From Roseicitreum antarcticum (GTDB taxonomy: Bacteria; Pseudomonadota; Alphaproteobacteria; Rhodobacterales; Rhodobacteraceae): a stretch of DNA of 64,000 bases. The notes below the pieces were generated by a model. The model searched no databases, had not been told where the DNA came from, and saw nothing but the letters and a program-made list of their open reading frames with translations. Of the stretch, positions 19,338 to 29,153 are shown piece by piece (the first letter of the stretch is position 1; each line of letters begins with the position of its first letter). The position numbers and the translations under genes are program-made. The stretch is taken from the NCBI RefSeq assembly GCF_014681765.1, contig NZ_CP061498.1:3175501-3239500 (forward strand). The letters run 5' to 3'.

Positions 19338-20188
19338 CCGTGTCCAAGATCACCGATACCCGCCGCGTTGCCATCGCCGATTTTCAGGTGGGGGGCGCGC
19401 TGCCCTTTGGCCTGATCTCGGGGCCGTGTCAGTTGGAATCCCTGGACCACGCGCGGATGATCGCCGAAGGGCTGGCGCAGGCATGTGCCCCCACGGGCAC
19501 ACGCTTCGTGTTCAAGGCAAGCTATGACAAGGCTAACCGCTCCAGCCTTGGGGCAGAGCGCGGGGTAGGGATCGACGCGGGGCTGGAAATACTCGGCCGC
19601 ATCCGGGAAGAATTCGGCTGTCCGGTCCTGACCGATGTGCATGCCGCCGATCAATGCGCCCGTGCGGCCGAGGTGGTCGATATCTTGCAAATCCCCGCCT
19701 TTCTGTGCCGCCAGACGGACCTCTTGTTCGCCGCAGGCGAGACCGGGCGGGTCATCAACATCAAGAAGGGGCAGTTTCTGGCGCCCTGGGACATGGCCAA
19801 TGTTGCGGCGAAGGTCGCGAGCACCGGGAATGAGAATATTTTGCTGTGCGAACGGGGTACGTCGTTTGGCTATAACACGCTGGTCACAGATTTTCGCGGC
19901 CTGCCGACCATGGCGGCCAGCGGCTATCCGGTAGTGTTCGACGCGACGCATTCGGTGCAGCAACCCGGCGGCCTTGGTAGCAGCAGCGGCGGGCAGCGGG
20001 AATTCGCGCCGGTTCTGGCGCGGGCCGCCTGCGCGGTGGGGGTCAGCATGGTGTTTATCGAGACGCATGAAGACCCGGACCGCGCGCCCTCGGACGGACC
20101 AAACATGATCCCGCTGGACCAGATGCAGGGGCTGATCAGTGATCTGTCGGCGTTTGACCGGCTGACCAAGGGGCAGATGATCCGCTGA
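19334..20188 (+). CDS. kdsA: 3-deoxy-8-phosphooctulonate synthase
   Basis: A 284-residue enzyme condensing arabinose 5-phosphate and phosphoenolpyruvate to Kdo 8-phosphate. Conserved segments are [42 protein letters not shown] and [12 protein letters not shown]. Start overlaps kdsB (ATGA). The Kdo pathway pair follows a lipid A-type acyltransferase. Confidence 0.95.
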   Translation: MTVSKITDTRRVAIADFQVGGALPFGLISGPCQLESLDHARMIAEGLAQACAPTGTRFVFKASYDKANRSSLGAERGVGIDAGLEILGRIREEFGCPVLTDVHAADQCARAAEVVDILQIPAFLCRQTDLLFAAGETGRVINIKKGQFLAPWDMANVAAKVASTGNENILLCERGTSFGYNTLVTDFRGLPTMAASGYPVVFDATHSVQQPGGLGSSSGGQREFAPVLARAACAVGVSMVFIETHEDPDRAPSDGPNMIPLDQMQGLISDLSAFDRLTKGQMIR

Positions 20189-20475
20189 GGCTTCGCTGTC
20201 GCGATAGGGCAGGCGCATAGCCAGACAGGCAGCGCGGGTCACCTGCGGCCACGCCATTGGCGCAGGCTTTTCCAACCGCATTCCGGGAATGACTGCAGCG
20301 CGCGTTTACGCGCGCGGACTGCGTTTATGCATGCGTGATCGCCCAATGTCTTGAACCAGGGTCTATTTCCGACCTGTCGGACCCGCGCGGCACGCCATTG
20401 GCCCCGACGATGGCTCGGTGGTTCGAAGGGGCGTTGCCGTCAGGGATGCTTTCGCCCTGCCGCAACGCCCAGTTT
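20189..20475. other. 287-bp convergent gap between kdsA and the DctM gene
   Basis: No gene is supported. It contains the hairpin at 20298-20315 and an imperfect direct repeat around it (GACTGC...GTTTA...GCG at about 20291 and 20317). Confidence 0.6.
20298..20315. terminator. Perfect GC hairpin between convergent genes
   Basis: GCGCGCG-TTTA-CGCGCGC: a 7-bp stem with a 4-base loop. No long T tract on either side, so it is a weak candidate bidirectional terminator. Confidence 0.3.
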
Positions 20476-23139
20476 TCAGAAGCTCAGCGAGATGTCGCGG
20501 TGTTGAGACAGGCAGCGTGCCACGCTCAGCGCGGTGTTGCGTTCCAGCCGTTGCTGTTCGCGTAGGCCCAAGGTGTGGCGGGTTTCTGCTTCCAGCGCGG
20601 CAAGGGCGGGCAGGGCGGTCGGTTGCGCCTGCATGCGCCACGCGGCCTCGGCCTGCGCTACGGACAGCGCTTGCGGCGCAAGTTCCATCGCCGCTTCCGG
20701 CGATGCCCGCCGTCCGCTGATCGCCCCGCGCAGATCGCTCAGCGCGCTGCGTAGGGTTTCGCCGCCGGCCTGCGCGGATGCCTGGCTTTCCAGCGCGCGC
20801 AGCGCGTCGGCCAGCACCTCGGGGTCTTCGCCCGTGCCGACCCTGGCGACCAATGCCTCCACCTCGGGAATCAGGGCTTCGAATTCACCGGCAGCGGCGA
20901 TTTCGGCAGCGGTGTCGCGGATCGCCATGTAGGATTGTTCGGCAGCCGACCGGAAGGCGCGGCGGGCATCCTGCTCCGCCCGGTTCAATGCCTGAAACGC
21001 GTCTTCGGCGGCCTCCCATCCTTCGGGGATCGTGGCACGGATCGCAGCGATTTCCTGGGTCAGTGCCTCGATGCGCGCGGTCAGCCGCGCGCGGGTCTGG
21101 TCTGCTGCGGGTGTTTCGGCCCGGGTGCGGGTGCGTTGCAGGTCCAGTGCTTCGGCCTGACGCTGCAACCGATCCACTTCTCGCCTGATCGCACGGACCT
21201 CCTGATGCTGCGGGCGATAGGCGGGCGATGCCGCAGCGATGTCGTCGCTTGTCGCCTCAAATGTGGCCAGCAGCGGGAAGCTCTCGTCATAGCCTGCCAG
21301 CGCGCGCGCGATGTCGCGCTGCCGACCCTGTGGCAGCATCGCCAGATCCACCGCAGCCACATCGGCCATCAGCGCGCGTACGGCGACTTCCTGCGCGGGG
21401 ATCTGGTCAGCCAGAAGTTGTTCGACGCAGTATTGCAGACGCGGGTTGCGCGGCGGCGGGGCGTTTTCTGACAGCAGTGAGATGCGTGCGGGCAGATAGT
21501 TCACCAGCGGCGGCACATAGCCCACGATGACCAGCGCGCCCAGTTGCATGAGGATGAAGGGGATCACGCCCTTATACATGCTGAGCGTCTTGACCGATTT
21601 GTCCGCCACACCGCGCAAGTAGAACAGCGCAAAACCGAAGGGCGGTGTGAGGAACGAGGTCTGGATGTTCAGCCCGATCATCACGCCGAGCCAGATCGCG
21701 GTCACGTTCGCCTCGGGGTTCATCAAAAGGATCGGGGCGACGATGGGCACGACGACGATGGCGATCTCGATAAAATCGAGGAAGAAGCCCAGAAGGAAGA
21801 TCACCGCCATGATGATGATGAACTGCCCCCAGAAGCCACCCGGCAGGCCGGTCAGGTAATCCTTCACTAGATGTTCACCGCCAAACCCGCGGAATGCGGA
21901 AATCAGCATCGCTGCGCCCAGAAGGATGATGAACACCAGCGCCGAGGTCTTTGCGGTTTCCAACATCACGGCGCGCAGCGTTTCATCGACGCGGTAGGTG
22001 CGCAATGTGCTCCATCCAAGCGCCAGCAGCAGGGCGGCGACCACGGCGACTGCCATGTAGACGCCGACATGATCGCCCGAGGTTTCCAGCTGACGCACGT
22101 TCAGGTTATAGGCATTTCCCAGCGCCCAGATCGCTGCCAGCGACACGATGGAAATCGCCACCGGCCAGTATTTGCGCGCGCCGCCATGCAGCTTGTAGCC
22201 CGCCATGACAGTGGCGCCTGCCGCGCCTACAGCGCCAGCCTGCGTTACCGTCGCGACCCCGCTGATAATGGAGCCGAGGACCAGCACGATGAGCAACAGC
22301 GGCGGCACGATGGCAAAGATCACGTCGATCCAGAACTGACGATCCATCCGTCCCTCGATCGGGACTGACGGGGCGTTTTGAGGCCGCAGCAGCGCATAGC
22401 ACAGGATATACACGATATACATCCCAACCAGGACCAGCCCGGGAATCAGCGCGCCCATGAACATGTCCCCCGCCGAGGTAGGCACGACTGCCAGCTCTGA
22501 CGGCATGGAAAATTCGCCCGTCGCCTCGCGGTATTCCGCCAGCCGCATCTGGCCCGCCTGATCGACTGCGCTGGACAATTGATCGGCCAGAATGATCAGC
22601 ACGATGGAGGGGGGGATGATCTGGCCAAGCGTACCGGATGCCAGCACTGTGCCGGTGGCCAGCGACTGACTGTAGTTGTTGCGCATCATGGCTGGCAGCG
22701 AGATCAGCCCCATCGCCACCACGGTCGCGCCGACGATCCCCGTGGTCGCGGCCAGAAGCGCGCCCACCACCACGACGGAAATACCAAGCCCGCCGGGCAG
22801 CCCGCCGAAAAGCTTCGCCATGGTGACCAGCAACTCCTCAGCGATCTTGGAGCGTTGCAGCATGATCCCCATGAAGACGAACAGCGGAATCGCGATCAAC
22901 GTGTCGCGGTCGGCCTCCCAGTAGACCCCGCGGAAGTTCGTCACCCCCGCGCTCAGCCATTCGGTCGCGGTACCATTGGCGAAATAGGCGCTGGAGTCGC
23001 CCGCAAAGATCAGGCCCGACCCGGCGGCAAGGCCGATGGTCAGAATGGCCGACCCGGGCAGGGCGAATGCTACCGGGAAACCGATGCCCAAGGTAAACAT
23101 CATCATCAGGACCAGAACGGCCAGAAACACGACTTCCAT
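20476..23139 (-). CDS. TRAP transporter large permease DctM with a long C-terminal coiled-coil extension
   Basis: An 887-residue protein, roughly double a typical DctM (about 430). Residues 1 to about 590 are membrane permease of the DctM family, with GTLGQIIPPSIVLIILADQ, LVLVGMYIVYILCYAL and FLLGFFLDFIEIAIVVVPI typical of the ion-transporter core, but with a broad insertion between the two halves (about 235-390) including extra spans. From about 600 the sequence becomes soluble, rich in Ala, Glu, Arg and Gln, with long heptad-like stretches (for example RRLEVDRLQRQAEALDLQ-type around residue 690), so probably a coiled coil. It begins 9 bp after dctQ. Related long DctM forms occur with TakP-like systems, as far as I recall. 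Confidence 0.88.
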   Translation of the reverse strand: MEVVFLAVLVLMMMFTLGIGFPVAFALPGSAILTIGLAAGSGLIFAGDSSAYFANGTATEWLSAGVTNFRGVYWEADRDTLIAIPLFVFMGIMLQRSKIAEELLVTMAKLFGGLPGGLGISVVVVGALLAATTGIVGATVVAMGLISLPAMMRNNYSQSLATGTVLASGTLGQIIPPSIVLIILADQLSSAVDQAGQMRLAEYREATGEFSMPSELAVVPTSAGDMFMGALIPGLVLVGMYIVYILCYALLRPQNAPSVPIEGRMDRQFWIDVIFAIVPPLLLIVLVLGSIISGVATVTQAGAVGAAGATVMAGYKLHGGARKYWPVAISIVSLAAIWALGNAYNLNVRQLETSGDHVGVYMAVAVVAALLLALGWSTLRTYRVDETLRAVMLETAKTSALVFIILLGAAMLISAFRGFGGEHLVKDYLTGLPGGFWGQFIIIMAVIFLLGFFLDFIEIAIVVVPIVAPILLMNPEANVTAIWLGVMIGLNIQTSFLTPPFGFALFYLRGVADKSVKTLSMYKGVIPFILMQLGALVIVGYVPPLVNYLPARISLLSENAPPPRNPRLQYCVEQLLADQIPAQEVAVRALMADVAAVDLAMLPQGRQRDIARALAGYDESFPLLATFEATSDDIAAASPAYRPQHQEVRAIRREVDRLQRQAEALDLQRTRTRAETPAADQTRARLTARIEALTQEIAAIRATIPEGWEAAEDAFQALNRAEQDARRAFRSAAEQSYMAIRDTAAEIAAAGEFEALIPEVEALVARVGTGEDPEVLADALRALESQASAQAGGETLRSALSDLRGAISGRRASPEAAMELAPQALSVAQAEAAWRMQAQPTALPALAALEAETRHTLGLREQQRLERNTALSVARCLSQHRDISLSF

Positions 23140-23148
23140 AGAGTGCTC

Positions 23149-24126
23149 TTATCCTGCCACGAAGGCTGTCTGAGGGGTGGTGTCCGGCTCATCGCGCCAA
23201 TCGGCGGCGGCCTTCAACACATAGGCGGCGAACTGGAACAACATTGTCATGGCGAAAATCGCCAGAAACACCGCCATCCAGTATTTTGTCATCATGCCAT
23301 AGGTCTGTTGGCCCTGTTCATAGCGCAGCACCGGGCCGATGATGGGGCTGGCGCTGGTCGGCGTGCCAAGGATCAGAATGGTCCACATCATCACCATGCC
23401 AAGGACGACTGAGCCTATGCCATTTACCACGGCCTTGGCCCGGCGCGACATGCCCGCAAACAGCACATCGACGCGGACATGCCCTTCCTCGATCAGCGTG
23501 AAGGCTGATGCGAAAAGGAAGAGGCCCGCGTACCACATCCGCACCAGATCGGATACGAATGCCTGCTCATAAGAGAAGATGAAGCGGCCCAGCACGATCA
23601 CCAGTTGGACGACAACGACGAGGAGCGCGAGCCAGATGAACCCCAGCCCCCGCGTTACCAGTCCCAGCAGAAGGCCAAGTGCGGCCAGCGGCATGTGCAC
23701 ATAGGGCCCGCGCCACTGTGCCTGGCCCAGTTGAGTTTCGAGGTCAGGGCTGACAAACAGCGGCAGCAGCCCCTCGATCCGCAGGAAAGAGATGGTGACA
23801 TCCACGACGCCCAGCAGCAAGACGATGAAGAAGGCGGAACGTGCGAGGTAAGTCACCAACCCGCTGATCCGCGCGCTGTCGTTGCGCAGCGATCCGGCCT
23901 GGCCGCGCAGCGCCAGCATCACGGCAACAACTGCCGCCACGACATAGCCTGCCGCCGCCGCCAGCCCGCCACCACCGTGAAAGATGCTGCGGGCCGCAGG
24001 CAGGTTTTGCCAGTGGATCAGCCAGTTTTCGAACATGAAAGCGGTAGCGATGGTGACCGTGCCCCAAGCAAAAAGCCGCAGCGCAAGGGCCGTCATGTCG
24101 CGCGCGGGCGCGGCGGGGTCAGTCAT
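23149..24126 (-). CDS. TRAP transporter small permease DctQ, enlarged
   Basis: About 325 residues from the ATG at 24126 (MTDPAAP); an ATG four codons upstream (24138) is equally possible. DctQ proteins are usually about 160-200 residues. Here there are roughly seven hydrophobic segments, and the canonical DctQ signature EEGHVRVDVLFAGMSRRAKAVV lies in the C-terminal half (about 210-235), so the N-terminal half is an additional membrane region. Works with DctM (9 bp downstream) and the DctP protein encoded upstream. Confidence 0.85.
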   Translation of the reverse strand: MTDPAAPARDMTALALRLFAWGTVTIATAFMFENWLIHWQNLPAARSIFHGGGGLAAAAGYVVAAVVAVMLALRGQAGSLRNDSARISGLVTYLARSAFFIVLLLGVVDVTISFLRIEGLLPLFVSPDLETQLGQAQWRGPYVHMPLAALGLLLGLVTRGLGFIWLALLVVVVQLVIVLGRFIFSYEQAFVSDLVRMWYAGLFLFASAFTLIEEGHVRVDVLFAGMSRRAKAVVNGIGSVVLGMVMMWTILILGTPTSASPIIGPVLRYEQGQQTYGMMTKYWMAVFLAIFAMTMLFQFAAYVLKAAADWRDEPDTTPQTAFVAG

Positions 24127-24256
24127 TATGGTATCCACCCTGCAGGACTGGACGCGCTATTTTGAATTTTGTTGGCGCGCGCCCGGTCGAAATGTGTCGC
24201 GGGCGCGCATCACTGCGCGCCCCTTCGTCGTAATGGAAGCAATGCCCCGGAGGGCC

Positions 24257-25351
24257 TTATTCCATACCCAGAACGCGGTTGCGCTCGGTCAGGTAGGGGA
24301 CGTCTGCGATGTTCATCCAGCCGCCGACCTGCGCACGCGCCACCTCGAAGCTTTCGTGCATGCGGTTGGCAAGGTCGGAATGCTGGCGCAACTCGTCGAA
24401 CGTGGCTTCTGCCGCGTCGCCGAAGGCATCGTAGATGTCTTCGTTAAAGCGGCGCAGTTGCACGCCATGGTCGCGGATCAGACGGTCCAGATAGATCCCG
24501 TTGTTCGCGTTGAACTCAGACAACATCTTGTCGTTTTCTTCGCTGCAGGCCGCTTCGATCGCGGCTTGCTGCCAGGCGGGCAGGCCGGTCAGCCAGGACT
24601 TGTTGAAGCCCATGGACAGCGCCGAGCCGGGTTCGTGCACGCCGGGCCAGTAGTAGAAGCGCGCTGCCTGATGCAGGTTGAGGAAATAGTCGTTCCATGG
24701 ACCGACCCATTCGGTGGCGTCGATCGCGCCCGAGGTCAGGCTTTCGAAGATCTGGCCTCCGGGCAGTGATACGACCGACACGCCCATGTTCGTCATCATG
24801 TCGCCGCCGATACCCGGGATGCGCATGCGCAGGCCCCGGAAGTCATCGGCGCTGTTCATTTCCTTGTTGAACCAGCCACCCATCTGAACGCCGGTGTTGC
24901 CCGCCAGGAAACCCTTGATGTTGTAATCGTCGCCCAGTTCGTCCCACAGTTGCTGCCCGCCCATGTGGTGCATCCAGGCGTTCTGCTCCAGCGAGGTCAG
25001 GCCGAAGGGCACAGCGCAGACGTAGCACCAGGCCGGGTGCAGGCCTTTCCAGTAGTAATCTGCGGCGTGATAGGCCTGCGCATTGCCGGCCGACACTTCG
25101 TCGAACACGTCGAATGCGCCGACGCGTTCGCCCGCAGCATAGTATTCCGTTGCAATGGCGCCGTCGGTCAGTTCCGTGATCCGCGCGGCCAGACGTTCCG
25201 CGCCGGTCCCCAGACCGGGCAGGCCGCGTGGCCAGGTGGAAACGATCACGCAGCTGGTGCTGCTTTGGGCAATCGCAGGTGCGGCAAGCGTGGATGCGGC
25301 AGCTGCAGTGCCCCCCAGTGCCGACGTGCGCAGAAATGAGCGACGATCCAT
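24257..25351 (-). CDS. TRAP transporter solute-binding protein DctP, TakP-like
   Basis: A 364-residue periplasmic receptor with a twin-arginine-type signal MDRRSFLRTSALGG ... APAIAQ (cleavage about residue 29). GGWFNKEMNSADDFRGLRMRIPG and GAIDATEWVGPWND are DctP hallmarks; the YYWPGVHEPGSALSMGFNK segment resembles TakP-type receptors, which bind 2-oxo acids with a cation. GGGAGGAAG immediately upstream supports the start. First gene of a DctP-DctQ-DctM unit; about 130 bp separate it from dctQ. Substrate is inferred from family only. Confidence 0.9.
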   Translation of the reverse strand: MDRRSFLRTSALGGTAAAASTLAAPAIAQSSTSCVIVSTWPRGLPGLGTGAERLAARITELTDGAIATEYYAAGERVGAFDVFDEVSAGNAQAYHAADYYWKGLHPAWCYVCAVPFGLTSLEQNAWMHHMGGQQLWDELGDDYNIKGFLAGNTGVQMGGWFNKEMNSADDFRGLRMRIPGIGGDMMTNMGVSVVSLPGGQIFESLTSGAIDATEWVGPWNDYFLNLHQAARFYYWPGVHEPGSALSMGFNKSWLTGLPAWQQAAIEAACSEENDKMLSEFNANNGIYLDRLIRDHGVQLRRFNEDIYDAFGDAAEATFDELRQHSDLANRMHESFEVARAQVGGWMNIADVPYLTERNRVLGME

Positions 25352-25541
25352 AGTCTTCCTCCCAAGGTGTTTTTATGGTCCATCCAGTCGTAGACGGATG
25401 GGCGAGTTTAAGCACAGCCGCTTTAACCTGAAAACCCTGTTTAGGTGTCTGACGTTGCGTGCAGCGCAAGTTTCGGCAAGCGCCGCGTTCCCCCTTGGGG
25501 GGCTTTGTTCCCCTCCGCTGGTCGGCGCCGTCAGGGCCGGG

Positions 25542-26504
25542 TTATCGGGCCGGCGCGGAGTTGCGCGTATTGATCCAGTTCGCGCTGAAAATGATGACCG
25601 CACCCGCGAAGACCCAAGGGTCCAGTGCCTCGGCATAGACCCAGACACCGACCAGCGCGATGATCGGCAGGCGCGCGAATTCCATTGGGGCGACCGTGGT
25701 GGCGGGGGCCACGCTCAGTGCCGTGGTCAGGCAGAAATGCGCCGTCAGCCCGGTGATGCCCACGACGAAAAGCCAGGGCACCACTTCGGTCGAGGGCCAG
25801 GTGAAGCCGCCCAGCGTCGACAGGATCAGCCCGAAAAGCGCTTGAAGCAATGTCATCCAGAAGAGCACGCACAGCACAGCGTCATGACGCATGATGCGTT
25901 TGGTCAGCATGATGTTCATGGCAAAGCCGACGGCGGCCAGCATCCCCGCGATATGCCCGCTGTTGATTGGCTGAAGCCCGGGTTGCGCCACCAGAAGCAC
26001 GCCTGCGAATCCCAGCATCGCCGCCCCCAGCTTGCGGCGGGTCAGCCGTTCGGCCAGCACCAGTGGCGACAGCAGTGCCACCCAGATCGGCGAGGTGAAT
26101 TCAATCGCGACCAGTTGCGACAAGGGGATCATCATGATGCCGTAGAACCACAGGTTCTGCCCGGCAAAGTGGAACACGTTGCGGGTCAGGTGCAGCGCGG
26201 GGTTGGTCGGGCGGATGATCTGCCAGCGCTGCCCGGGCAGGGCGTTGCGAAACCTCGGATGGGTGACGATCAGCGCGATCACGATCCAAAAGCCGATGAC
26301 AGAGCGCCAGAACATCAGCTCGAAACTGTTCAGCTCGATCTGGATGGCGCGGCCGGCGATGGTCATGAAGACGAAGGACGCAATCGCGCCCCCCATCCAC
26401 AATGCTGCTTTCAGTGGCTGCGCCGGAGCTTCGATGTGGACTGTGTTTTTTGGGGTGATGCCTGTCTGGGCGGTGCCGGGGACGATACGGTCGCGTTCTG
26501 ACAT
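25542..26504 (-). CDS. EamA/DMT-family transporter (RhaT/YdcZ-like drug/metabolite exporter)
   Basis: A 320-residue inner-membrane protein with about ten predicted spans in two EamA repeats (about residues 30-160 and 175-310). Conserved features include ALHLTRNVFHFAGQNLWFYGI and FTSPIWVALLSPLVLAERLTRRK in repeat one. The ATG at 26504 is preferred over the upstream 26555 because GGGGAGAC lies just before it. Substrate unknown; such proteins commonly export amino acids or other metabolites. Confidence 0.85.
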   Translation of the reverse strand: MSERDRIVPGTAQTGITPKNTVHIEAPAQPLKAALWMGGAIASFVFMTIAGRAIQIELNSFELMFWRSVIGFWIVIALIVTHPRFRNALPGQRWQIIRPTNPALHLTRNVFHFAGQNLWFYGIMMIPLSQLVAIEFTSPIWVALLSPLVLAERLTRRKLGAAMLGFAGVLLVAQPGLQPINSGHIAGMLAAVGFAMNIMLTKRIMRHDAVLCVLFWMTLLQALFGLILSTLGGFTWPSTEVVPWLFVVGITGLTAHFCLTTALSVAPATTVAPMEFARLPIIALVGVWVYAEALDPWVFAGAVIIFSANWINTRNSAPAR

Positions 26505-26593
26505 ATCTGGTCTCCCCGGCGTGGTAATGCGTTGGTGGCCCATGTGCACCAACACCGCGAATGCGGCGTCATGGCAGCGGCGGGTGAGAGTGA

Positions 26594-26667
26594 TGGAGCG
26601 GGTGAAGGGAATCGAACCCTCGTATTCAGCTTGGGAAGCTGCTGCTCTACCATTGAGCTACACCCGC
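26594..26667 (-). tRNA. tRNA-Gly (anticodon CCC)
   Basis: Minus-strand sequence folds as a standard cloverleaf: acceptor GCGGGTG / CACCCGC, D arm GCTC / GAGC, T arm with GGTTCGATTCC, and encoded CCA. The anticodon loop TTCCCAA gives CCC, at 26633-26635. The first anticodon-stem pair is a G-A mismatch. Discriminator base is T, as in bacterial tRNA-Gly. Confidence 0.96.
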
Positions 26668-26778
26668 ATCGGAAGTTGGATAGCCGCGCCCGGCCCCGGC
26701 GTCAAGCCTGTCGCTGACGTCGGGGCCGGGTGGGGCGTTGCCCTGCAGAGGTGCTGCCGGGCGGTCGGCATGCGATTC

Positions 26779-27294
26779 TCAGAACGGGATTTCGTCATCC
26801 ATATCGGACGGGCCGGAATAGCCGCCTTGATCTCGTCCGCCACGCGATCCAGCGCCGCCTGCTGCCCCGCCCCCAGAGCCGCCGCCGCCAGCATAGGGAT
26901 CGCCGCCGCGCATGTCGCCGCCGCCGCCGCCCGCGCCGTCGTTGCGGCCGTCCAGCATCGTCAGTTCCGAACGGAAGGGCCGCAGCACGACTTCGGTCGA
27001 ATAGCGGTCAGCGCCCGACTGGTCCTGCCACTTGCGGGTTTCCAGCTGCCCCTCGATATAGACCTTGGAGCCTTTGCGCAGGTATTGCTCGGCTACGCGC
27101 ACCAGCGGCTCGGCAAAGATCGCGACTGAATGCCATTCAGTTTTCTCGCGATTCTCGCCAGTGGCCTTGTCGCGCCAGCGTTCGGATGTGGCAATCCGCA
27201 GGTTGCAGACCTTGCCGCCATTGGGAAAATTCCGCACTTCGGGATCGCGCCCGAGGTTGCCGATCAGGATGACTTTGTTAACTGAACCTGCCAT
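26779..27294 (-). CDS. ssb: Single-stranded DNA-binding protein
   Basis: A 171-residue SSB: OB-fold from [21 protein letters not shown] to about residue 115, a Gly-rich flexible linker, and the acidic C-terminal tip DMDDEIPF that recruits partner proteins. The ATG at 27294 has AAGGA nine bases upstream; the longer frame to 27318 lacks support. Isolated from uvrA in view; divergent from a lytic transglycosylase gene. Confidence 0.96.
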   Translation of the reverse strand: MAGSVNKVILIGNLGRDPEVRNFPNGGKVCNLRIATSERWRDKATGENREKTEWHSVAIFAEPLVRVAEQYLRKGSKVYIEGQLETRKWQDQSGADRYSTEVVLRPFRSELTMLDGRNDGAGGGGGDMRGGDPYAGGGGSGGGAAGGAGSRGGRDQGGYSGPSDMDDEIPF

Positions 27295-27476
27295 TTCGTG
27301 TCCTTCGCGAATCTGCACTGATTTCTCCGATTACACCAGACGCGCGCGCTTTACACGGGGGTGCTTGGGCGGGCGGGCATGGTTTGTCATGGGCTGCGTG
27401 GGAAATTGCTGGAAAACAAGCGTGGTCATAGGGTAATGTGCATCGCAACAAGCGGGCGGAATGGAAGTTGTTCACG

Positions 27477-28088
27477 ATGACACAGGTTTTCCGGGCAATG
27501 ATATTTCTCGCGACGCTGTGTGCGGTATTTGGTGCGGGCGGCGCGCAGGCGCAGGGGCTGGATCTGCGCGCGTCCTCCAGTTCGTCGCGCGGTGATCTTT
27601 TCCGCAGTCAGGCGCGGCTGCTGGATGGTCGGCTGTCCGAGCAATATTCTGGCTCTGTCAGGCTGCTGCCTGACTCAGCGGTTCCCGCTGCACCCGCAAT
27701 TCCACGCTATACCGGCCCCTACACGGGGGCGCATCTGGCGACGGCTCGCGCTGCCGCTCGCCGTCATGGCATCCCTGAGGATTTGTTCCTGCGCCTTGTG
27801 CATCAGGAGAGCCGGTGGAACACCGGGGCAGTATCGGTCAAGGGGGCGATCGGGCTGGCGCAACTGATGCCTGACACGGCGCGTCTGCTGGCGGTCGATC
27901 CGACTGATCCGGGCCAGAACCTGGACGGTGGCGCGCGCTACCTGCGGATGATGTACGACAGGTTTGGCAACTGGCGGCTGGCGCTTGCAGCCTATAACGC
28001 GGGTCCTGGCGCGGTCGAGCAGCATGGCGGGGTGCCCCCATTTGCCGAGACCACGCAATATGTGCAGATTATCCTGGGCACGGGCTGA
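27477..28088 (+). CDS. Secreted lytic transglycosylase (SLT domain)
   Basis: A 203-residue peptidoglycan-cleaving enzyme. Signal peptide at residues 1-26 ([22 protein letters not shown]). The C-terminal half is a goose-lysozyme-like SLT domain: catalytic Glu in [18 protein letters not shown] (about residues 106-123), then [30 protein letters not shown] and [17 protein letters not shown]. It lacks large accessory domains. Starts at ATG 27477, with a GGAA ribosome site. Confidence 0.9.
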   Translation: MTQVFRAMIFLATLCAVFGAGGAQAQGLDLRASSSSSRGDLFRSQARLLDGRLSEQYSGSVRLLPDSAVPAAPAIPRYTGPYTGAHLATARAAARRHGIPEDLFLRLVHQESRWNTGAVSVKGAIGLAQLMPDTARLLAVDPTDPGQNLDGGARYLRMMYDRFGNWRLALAAYNAGPGAVEQHGGVPPFAETTQYVQIILGTG

Positions 28089-28131
28089 GGTGGACGCGCG
28101 CGGTATTCGGACCAAGCGTGCTTGACAGGCC

Positions 28132-28971
28132 TTAGTAGCGCGGGATCAGTGGTTGATGCGGCTGGGTTTTGCGGAACGCGGTCGGCGTTGTGCCGGTGTT
28201 ATGCTGGAACATCCGCGTGAAATAGCCGGGTGTCGAGAATCCGAGCGAGTGTGCGACATCCTTCACCGGATGCGCGGTCTCGGTCAGCAGACGCCGCGCC
28301 TCATAGACGATGCGGTCCTGAAGCAGCGCATGCGCCGTGCGCCCTGAGGTGGCCTTGCACACCCGGGACAGATGCGTGGGCGTGATCCCCAAGGCTGCTG
28401 CATAATCGGCAACGGTGGAATTGGTGCGGAAATCGCGCTCCAACAGGCTGGCATATCGCGCTGATAGCCGCTGTGCGCAATCGGCGGAACGGTCCAGCGA
28501 GGCGGGCGTGGCATCATGCGCGCCGATCTGGCGTTCCAGCCATACCTCCAGCAGACCCAGATGATGGCGGGCGGCGCGGACCGACCCGGCGCGACCGCTG
28601 TCGGCCTCGCGCTGGATGTTTTCCAGAATGCCTGTGATCTCTTTCTGAGGGCCGCTTTCGCGGATCCGCAAATGTACCGGCGCGGAGGGAAGGTCGGGGC
28701 TGTGGTCGCTCCCGAAGAACACAGCAGTACCATGGGCGCGCAGTCCGACCTCGAACCCGTGCAGCGTGCCGGGCGGAATATAGATGGCGTTGTGCGTGCC
28801 ATAGCCGCGTGTGGTGCCCGCGACGGTGATCCGCCCCTGACCCGAGGTGAACCACAGGAAAACCGGCTCGCGCAGGGCGCGCATCGATTCAACCCGCCAT
28901 TTGCCGCCCACGGCCAGACGAGCAATTGGGGTAATGCGCAGGCGCGAAGGGGTTTCTGGAATGTGTTTCAT
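28132..28971 (-). CDS. AraC-family transcriptional regulator
   Basis: A 279-residue regulator with an N-terminal cupin-like effector domain (about 10-110) and a C-terminal double helix-turn-helix: DYAAALGITPTHLSRVCKATSGRTAH and VKDVAHSLGFSTPGYFTRMFQHNTGTTP (about 195-265). The ATG at 28971 has AGAGG upstream and was preferred over a longer frame. It is convergent with the transglycosylase gene. Target genes are not evident nearby. Confidence 0.9.
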   Translation of the reverse strand: MKHIPETPSRLRITPIARLAVGGKWRVESMRALREPVFLWFTSGQGRITVAGTTRGYGTHNAIYIPPGTLHGFEVGLRAHGTAVFFGSDHSPDLPSAPVHLRIRESGPQKEITGILENIQREADSGRAGSVRAARHHLGLLEVWLERQIGAHDATPASLDRSADCAQRLSARYASLLERDFRTNSTVADYAAALGITPTHLSRVCKATSGRTAHALLQDRIVYEARRLLTETAHPVKDVAHSLGFSTPGYFTRMFQHNTGTTPTAFRKTQPHQPLIPRY

Positions 28972-29153
28972 GAGCCTCTGCCTGCCGCCGCTTTGTGGCA
29001 ACACTAAGGGCCGCGCGCGCCCGGCCAAAGAAAAATCGCCAAAGGCCGGGTCGCCTACGCATGGACGGGCCCTGCGTTGCCGGAAAGTGACAGCGCGTCC
29101 CCCGACCGCCGCGTTTGCAACGGAATCAACAATTATGAAGTTTTACCAGATAG

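Noticed and set aside
25155-26501. 448-residue plus-strand ORF over EamA gene
   Set aside because: Antisense to the EamA permease and part of DctP; highly charged, no family features.
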